A stretch of DNA of 64,000 nt from Nocardia jinanensis. Lineage in GTDB: Bacteria; Actinomycetota; Actinomycetes; Mycobacteriales; Mycobacteriaceae. Both the position numbers and the translations under genes were made by a program. Positions 61,017 to 64,000 of this stretch are shown piece after piece; within the stretch, counting starts at the first letter, position 1, and every line of letters begins with the position of its first letter. Where the stretch lies: NCBI RefSeq assembly GCF_014645735.1, contig NZ_BMMH01000002.1:558001-622000 (forward strand), read 5' to 3'. The notes beneath the pieces were generated by a model that saw only the letters and a program-made list of their open reading frames with translations, was not told where the DNA came from and did not search any database.

Positions 61017-61823
61017 ATGACCGCATTCGACACCGCCGACATCACCCGGCAGCTGCGCGCCGCCGGATGTGTGTTCGCCGAGGACGAGGCCCGGTTGTTG
61101 ATCGGCGCGGCAGCCTCGGATACGGAACTGACGGCGCTGCTGGCACGTCGTATCGCGGGCACACCGCTGGAACATCTACTGGGATGGGTGCAGTTCCGCG
61201 GAATCCGGATCGGTGTCCGGGACGGGGTGTTCGTACCGCGGCAGCGCTCGGCTCTGCTGGTGGACGAGGCACTCGGCCTGGCCGCCGTCCGCCCGGTGCG
61301 CACGGTGGTCGACCTGTGCTGCGGCTCGGGGGCTCTCGGTCTGGCCCTGCTCACCGAACTCGGTACGCGGTCGGCGGAATTGGTGGCCGCCGATATCGAC
61401 CCCGTCGCGGTGGCCTGCGCGCGGGAGAACCTGGCGGCGGTCGGCGGCCCGGTCTATCGGGGCGATCTGTTCGACGCGCTACCCGATACCCTGCGCGGCC
61501 GGATCGATATCCTGCTCGCCAACACCCCGTACGTGCCTTCGAGCCTGATCGCGCGACTGCCGCCGGAGGCTCGCGACCACGAACCCCCGATGGCCCTCGA
61601 CGGCGGACCCGACGGCCTGGACCTGGCCCGGCGCACCGCCGCGGGCGCACCGGGCTGGCTGGCGCCGGGCGGGAGTCTGCTGATCGAAATAGGCGTCGAT
61701 CAGATCCCGGCCGCCACCGAACTGCTCACCGGCAGTGGGCTCGTCGCCCGGATCGTGCGCTCGCCGGACCTGGATGCCACCGTGGCCGTCGGCCGACGTC
61801 CGGCGGCTACTTCCGCCCGCTGA
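61017..61823 (+). CDS. PrmC/HemK-like N5-glutamine methyltransferase
   Basis: A 268-residue SAM-dependent methyltransferase. Motif I is VVDLCCGSGALGLALL and motif IV is NTPY in ILLANTPYVPSSL (coding 61521-61532), a variant of NPPY that actinobacterial PrmC relatives show. The helical N-terminal domain (DITRQLRAAGCVFAEDEARL, TPLEHLLGWVQFRG) matches PrmC. PrmC itself methylates release factors; this paralogue group has an unknown target. Start 61017. It overlaps the convergent SDR gene by 17 bp. Confidence 0.88.
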   Translation: MTAFDTADITRQLRAAGCVFAEDEARLLIGAAASDTELTALLARRIAGTPLEHLLGWVQFRGIRIGVRDGVFVPRQRSALLVDEALGLAAVRPVRTVVDLCCGSGALGLALLTELGTRSAELVAADIDPVAVACARENLAAVGGPVYRGDLFDALPDTLRGRIDILLANTPYVPSSLIARLPPEARDHEPPMALDGGPDGLDLARRTAAGAPGWLAPGGSLLIEIGVDQIPAATELLTGSGLVARIVRSPDLDATVAVGRRPAATSAR

Positions 61824-62634
61824 AATCGTCCATCGAGTGGTACACGCCGACTGTGTTCAGGAACAGGTCGCGCAGTTTGATCGGCAGCACCCCGGACAGC
61901 GCCTTGTTGAGTCGTGAGGTCCACGGCAGGATTACGACCGGTGTCCCCTTCTTCATCTCGGTCCAGGACTGATCGACGACCTTGTGCTGGTCCAGGATCG
62001 GGGTGAGCCAGAAACCCTTGGCGCCCTCGAACATCCCGGTATTGATGTAGGTCGGGCATACCGTGGTCACCTTCACATGGCCGTGACCGGCCTGCTCGAG
62101 TTCGATCCGCACCGAATCCGACCAGCCCAGCGCGGCCCACTTCGAGGCCGCGTACACGCTCATCCGGGGGTTGTGCACCAGCCCGGCGGAGGAGGAGATG
62201 GTGAGCACCCGGGCCTCGGTGGTCCCGGCGACCATCGCCGGCAGGAATTCCAGGGTCACATACATCGGCGCCAGCGAATTGATCGCCATGGTCTTGTCGA
62301 TATCGTCGCGGTCCTCGGTTTCCCAGAAGTAGGTGTTCCCGCGGACGATACCGGCGTTGTTCACCAGAACGTCGATATCGCCGACATCCACGCGCACCGA
62401 CGCAGCCGCCGAGGCGACCGCGTCACCGTCGGAGATATCGACCGCGTAGGTGCGCACGGTGCCCCCGGCGGCGATCAGTTCGGCCGCGGTCTCCCGCAAC
62501 GCGGCGTCGTTGATATCCCACAGCACCACGGCGGCGGCACCCTCGCGCACCGCCCGGGCGGCGAACAGCTTCCCCAGGCCCATGGCGGCCCCGGTGATCA
62601 GCACCTTCTTACCGGCCACCGTATCCAGTTTCAT
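61807..62634 (-). CDS. SDR family oxidoreductase
   Basis: A 275-residue classical SDR: TGAAMGLG (14-21), NNAG, SSSAG, YAASK with catalytic Tyr and Lys. The C-terminal extension (LPIKLRDLFLNTVGVYHSMD) resembles membrane-associated SDRs (retinol dehydrogenase 10-like) of mycobacteria. It lies 42 bp downstream of an aldehyde dehydrogenase on the same strand; together they could convert an alcohol to an acid. The ATG at 62634 is well placed. Confidence 0.93.
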   Translation of the reverse strand: MKLDTVAGKKVLITGAAMGLGKLFAARAVREGAAAVVLWDINDAALRETAAELIAAGGTVRTYAVDISDGDAVASAAASVRVDVGDIDVLVNNAGIVRGNTYFWETEDRDDIDKTMAINSLAPMYVTLEFLPAMVAGTTEARVLTISSSAGLVHNPRMSVYAASKWAALGWSDSVRIELEQAGHGHVKVTTVCPTYINTGMFEGAKGFWLTPILDQHKVVDQSWTEMKKGTPVVILPWTSRLNKALSGVLPIKLRDLFLNTVGVYHSMDDFSGRK

Positions 62635-62676
62635 CGGTTTCGAATCCTTGTCTTCGGAGAGAGCGAGAAAAGCGGC

Positions 62677-64000
62677 CTACTTCTGGCGCAGCGTCTTCAT
62701 CACCCGGAAGTAGAGTGTCATGGTTTTCGCCCACATCGCCTCCGACATCCCCGGCAGCGGCGCGATCGGGAGCATGCGCTGGACCGCGATCGTCTGGGTG
62801 TCGACGTACTTGAGCAGGCCCTCGGGGCCGTGCCGGCGGCCGGTCCCCGAGATCCCGACTCCGCCCGACGGCGCGTCGGCGCTGCCCCACGCGGCGATGA
62901 AACCCTCGTTCACGTTCACCGAGCCCGCGTTGATCCGCGCGGCGAATTCCCGGCCGCGCGCTGCGCTGCGAGTCCAGACGCTGGCATTGAGCCCGTAAGG
63001 GGTGTCGTTGGCCTGGATCACGGCCTCGTCGTCGGTGGCCACCTTGTAGACCGAGACGACCGGACCGAACGTCTCCTCGCGGTACACCGTCATCTCGGCG
63101 GTGACGTCGGTGAGCACTGTGGGTTCGTAGAAGTACGGGCCGAGGTCGGGGCGGTGCACACCACCGGCCAGCACCGTCGCACCTTTGGCGACCGCGTCGT
63201 CGACATGGGCGCGGACCGTATCGAGTTGTCGCGGGAAGGTCAGCGAACCCATATCCGTCGAGTAGTCCAGCGGCGACCCCAGCTTCAGCGCCTTCACCCC
63301 GGCCACGAACTCGTCGACGAATTGGTCGTAGACCTTCTCGTGGACGTAGATGCGCTCCATGGATTCGCACAGCTGGCCGGCCGAGGCGAAACTTGCCCGG
63401 ACCGCGGTGCGGGCGGCGGCGCCGGGGTCGGCGTCCGACAGCACCAGCAGCGGGTTCTTACCGCCCAGCTCCAGGGAACAGCCGATGAGACGCTCACCGG
63501 CCTGACGGCCGATGGTGCGGCCCGTGGCGCTGGAGCCGGTGTAGTCGACGTAGTCGGCGCGGTCGATCACCTCGCCGCCGATCACCGAACCGCGACCCAG
63601 CACGATCTGCCACAGATCCTCCGGGAGCCCGGCCCGGATCGCCGCGTCGACAGCCCACAGGGCGGTGAGCGCGGTCTGGTTGTCCGGACGGCCCACGACC
63701 GCGTTACCGGCTACCAGGGCGGGCAGCGCATCGGAGACGGCCAGCGCGAGCGGGTAGTTCCACGGCGAGATCACCGCGACCACGCCCTTGGGCCGCTGGC
63801 GCACCTGCACATCGGTGAGCACCGGCAGCACCCCACGCGGGTTGCGGCGCGCGAGGAGTCTGGGTGCGGTGGCGGCGTAGTACCGGGAGTTGACCGCGAC
63901 ATCACCGACCTCGTCGAACGCGTGCGCCCGGGATTTACCCGTTTCGGTCTGGACGATATCGAGGATGGTGTCCTGTTCGGCGAGCACCAGATCGTGGAAG
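62677..64000 (-). CDS. aldehyde dehydrogenase (succinic semialdehyde dehydrogenase-like), N-terminus cut by window edge
   Basis: At least 440 residues of an NAD(P)-dependent aldehyde dehydrogenase; the N-terminus lies beyond the window. Catalytic Cys is in SAGQLCESMERI, catalytic Glu in SLELGGKNP, and EETFGPV is present. The NAD-binding Lys of LKPxxQT is Arg here (GRPDNQT; codon at 63688-63690), which is unusual. The pattern fits the GabD2/SSADH-like group. Its C-terminal tail is hydrophobic/basic. Operon with the downstream SDR gene. Confidence 0.9.
   Translation of the reverse strand, partial: FHDLVLAEQDTILDIVQTETGKSRAHAFDEVGDVAVNSRYYAATAPRLLARRNPRGVLPVLTDVQVRQRPKGVVAVISPWNYPLALAVSDALPALVAGNAVVGRPDNQTALTALWAVDAAIRAGLPEDLWQIVLGRGSVIGGEVIDRADYVDYTGSSATGRTIGRQAGERLIGCSLELGGKNPLLVLSDADPGAAARTAVRASFASAGQLCESMERIYVHEKVYDQFVDEFVAGVKALKLGSPLDYSTDMGSLTFPRQLDTVRAHVDDAVAKGATVLAGGVHRPDLGPYFYEPTVLTDVTAEMTVYREETFGPVVSVYKVATDDEAVIQANDTPYGLNASVWTRSAARGREFAARINAGSVNVNEGFIAAWGSADAPSGGVGISGTGRRHGPEGLLKYVDTQTIAVQRMLPIAPLPGMSEAMWAKTMTLYFRVMKTLRQK

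Noticed and set aside
1..64000. tRNA or rRNA genes and insertion sequences
   Set aside because: Read on both strands, no cloverleaf with conserved TTCRANNC arm, no rRNA stretches and no transposase frames were recognised; a tRNA scan would settle it.

Overview
The window is high-GC DNA from a mycolic-acid actinobacterium, most likely Nocardia or a close relative. This is inferred from an IdeR-type iron box before a siderophore-interacting protein, a PapA5-like acyltransferase, an F420-dependent LLM oxidoreductase, a three-helix-bundle anchored binding protein, PucR-type regulators and many TetR regulators beside the genes they probably control. I saw no rRNA, tRNA, CRISPR array, transposase or phage genes. 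It reads as a chromosomal segment rich in catabolic and redox genes.

Layout. 1-5.5 kb: a frameshifted alpha/beta-hydrolase runs in from the left edge; then a TetR/SDR divergent pair, an NAD(P)-binding protein, a FadE5-type acyl-CoA dehydrogenase and a DinB-like remnant. 5.5-9.6 kb: leuA with an upstream leader peptide and hairpin, a GntR/FadR regulator coupled to an ABC ATPase, and a TetR. 9.7-16 kb: a molybdenum-hydroxylase locus (MobA-like, XdhC, large, FAD and Fe-S subunits, CoxG). 16.2-17.1 kb: an SMR pump with its TetR and operator. 17.1-20.7 kb: a copper locus (CopB-type ATPase, DUF305 lipoprotein, DUF6153 protein) with a copper-type palindrome. 21.4-28.7 kb: acyl carrier protein, Zn-alcohol dehydrogenase, DUF4334 protein, two TetR genes with clear operators, and two FAD oxidoreductases, one with a Tat signal. 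28.9-37.2 kb: a secreted glycine-zipper protein, an HTH protein with a coupled small ORF, an MFS pump, a class-II amidotransferase divergent from a TetR, and a convergent pair sharing a PucR-like sensor domain. 37.4-51 kb: membrane protease, iron acquisition, acyltransferase, metallophosphoesterase, an SRPBCC-adenylation fusion, LLM oxidoreductase, binding protein, FAD protein and a TerD-AIM24 fusion. 51.1-51.5 kb: structured repeats. 51.7-57.5 kb: SDR, KhtTU-like antiporter, a FolD paralogue, YdcF and GalT. 57.7-60.9 kb: VWA-like protein, divergent adenylosuccinate synthetase and NrtR-type regulator. 61-64 kb: PrmC-like methyltransferase, SDR and an aldehyde dehydrogenase cut by the right edge.

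Most notable: the VWA/AdSS-like/NrtR-like module with a TAGTC-N5-GACTA palindrome over its promoter; the FolD paralogue with Leu where catalytic Lys54 should be; the leuA leader peptide whose end forms one arm of a perfect 12-bp hairpin; the molybdenum hydroxylase with AYRGPW in the active-site loop; and several regulator-operator pairs that can be read directly.
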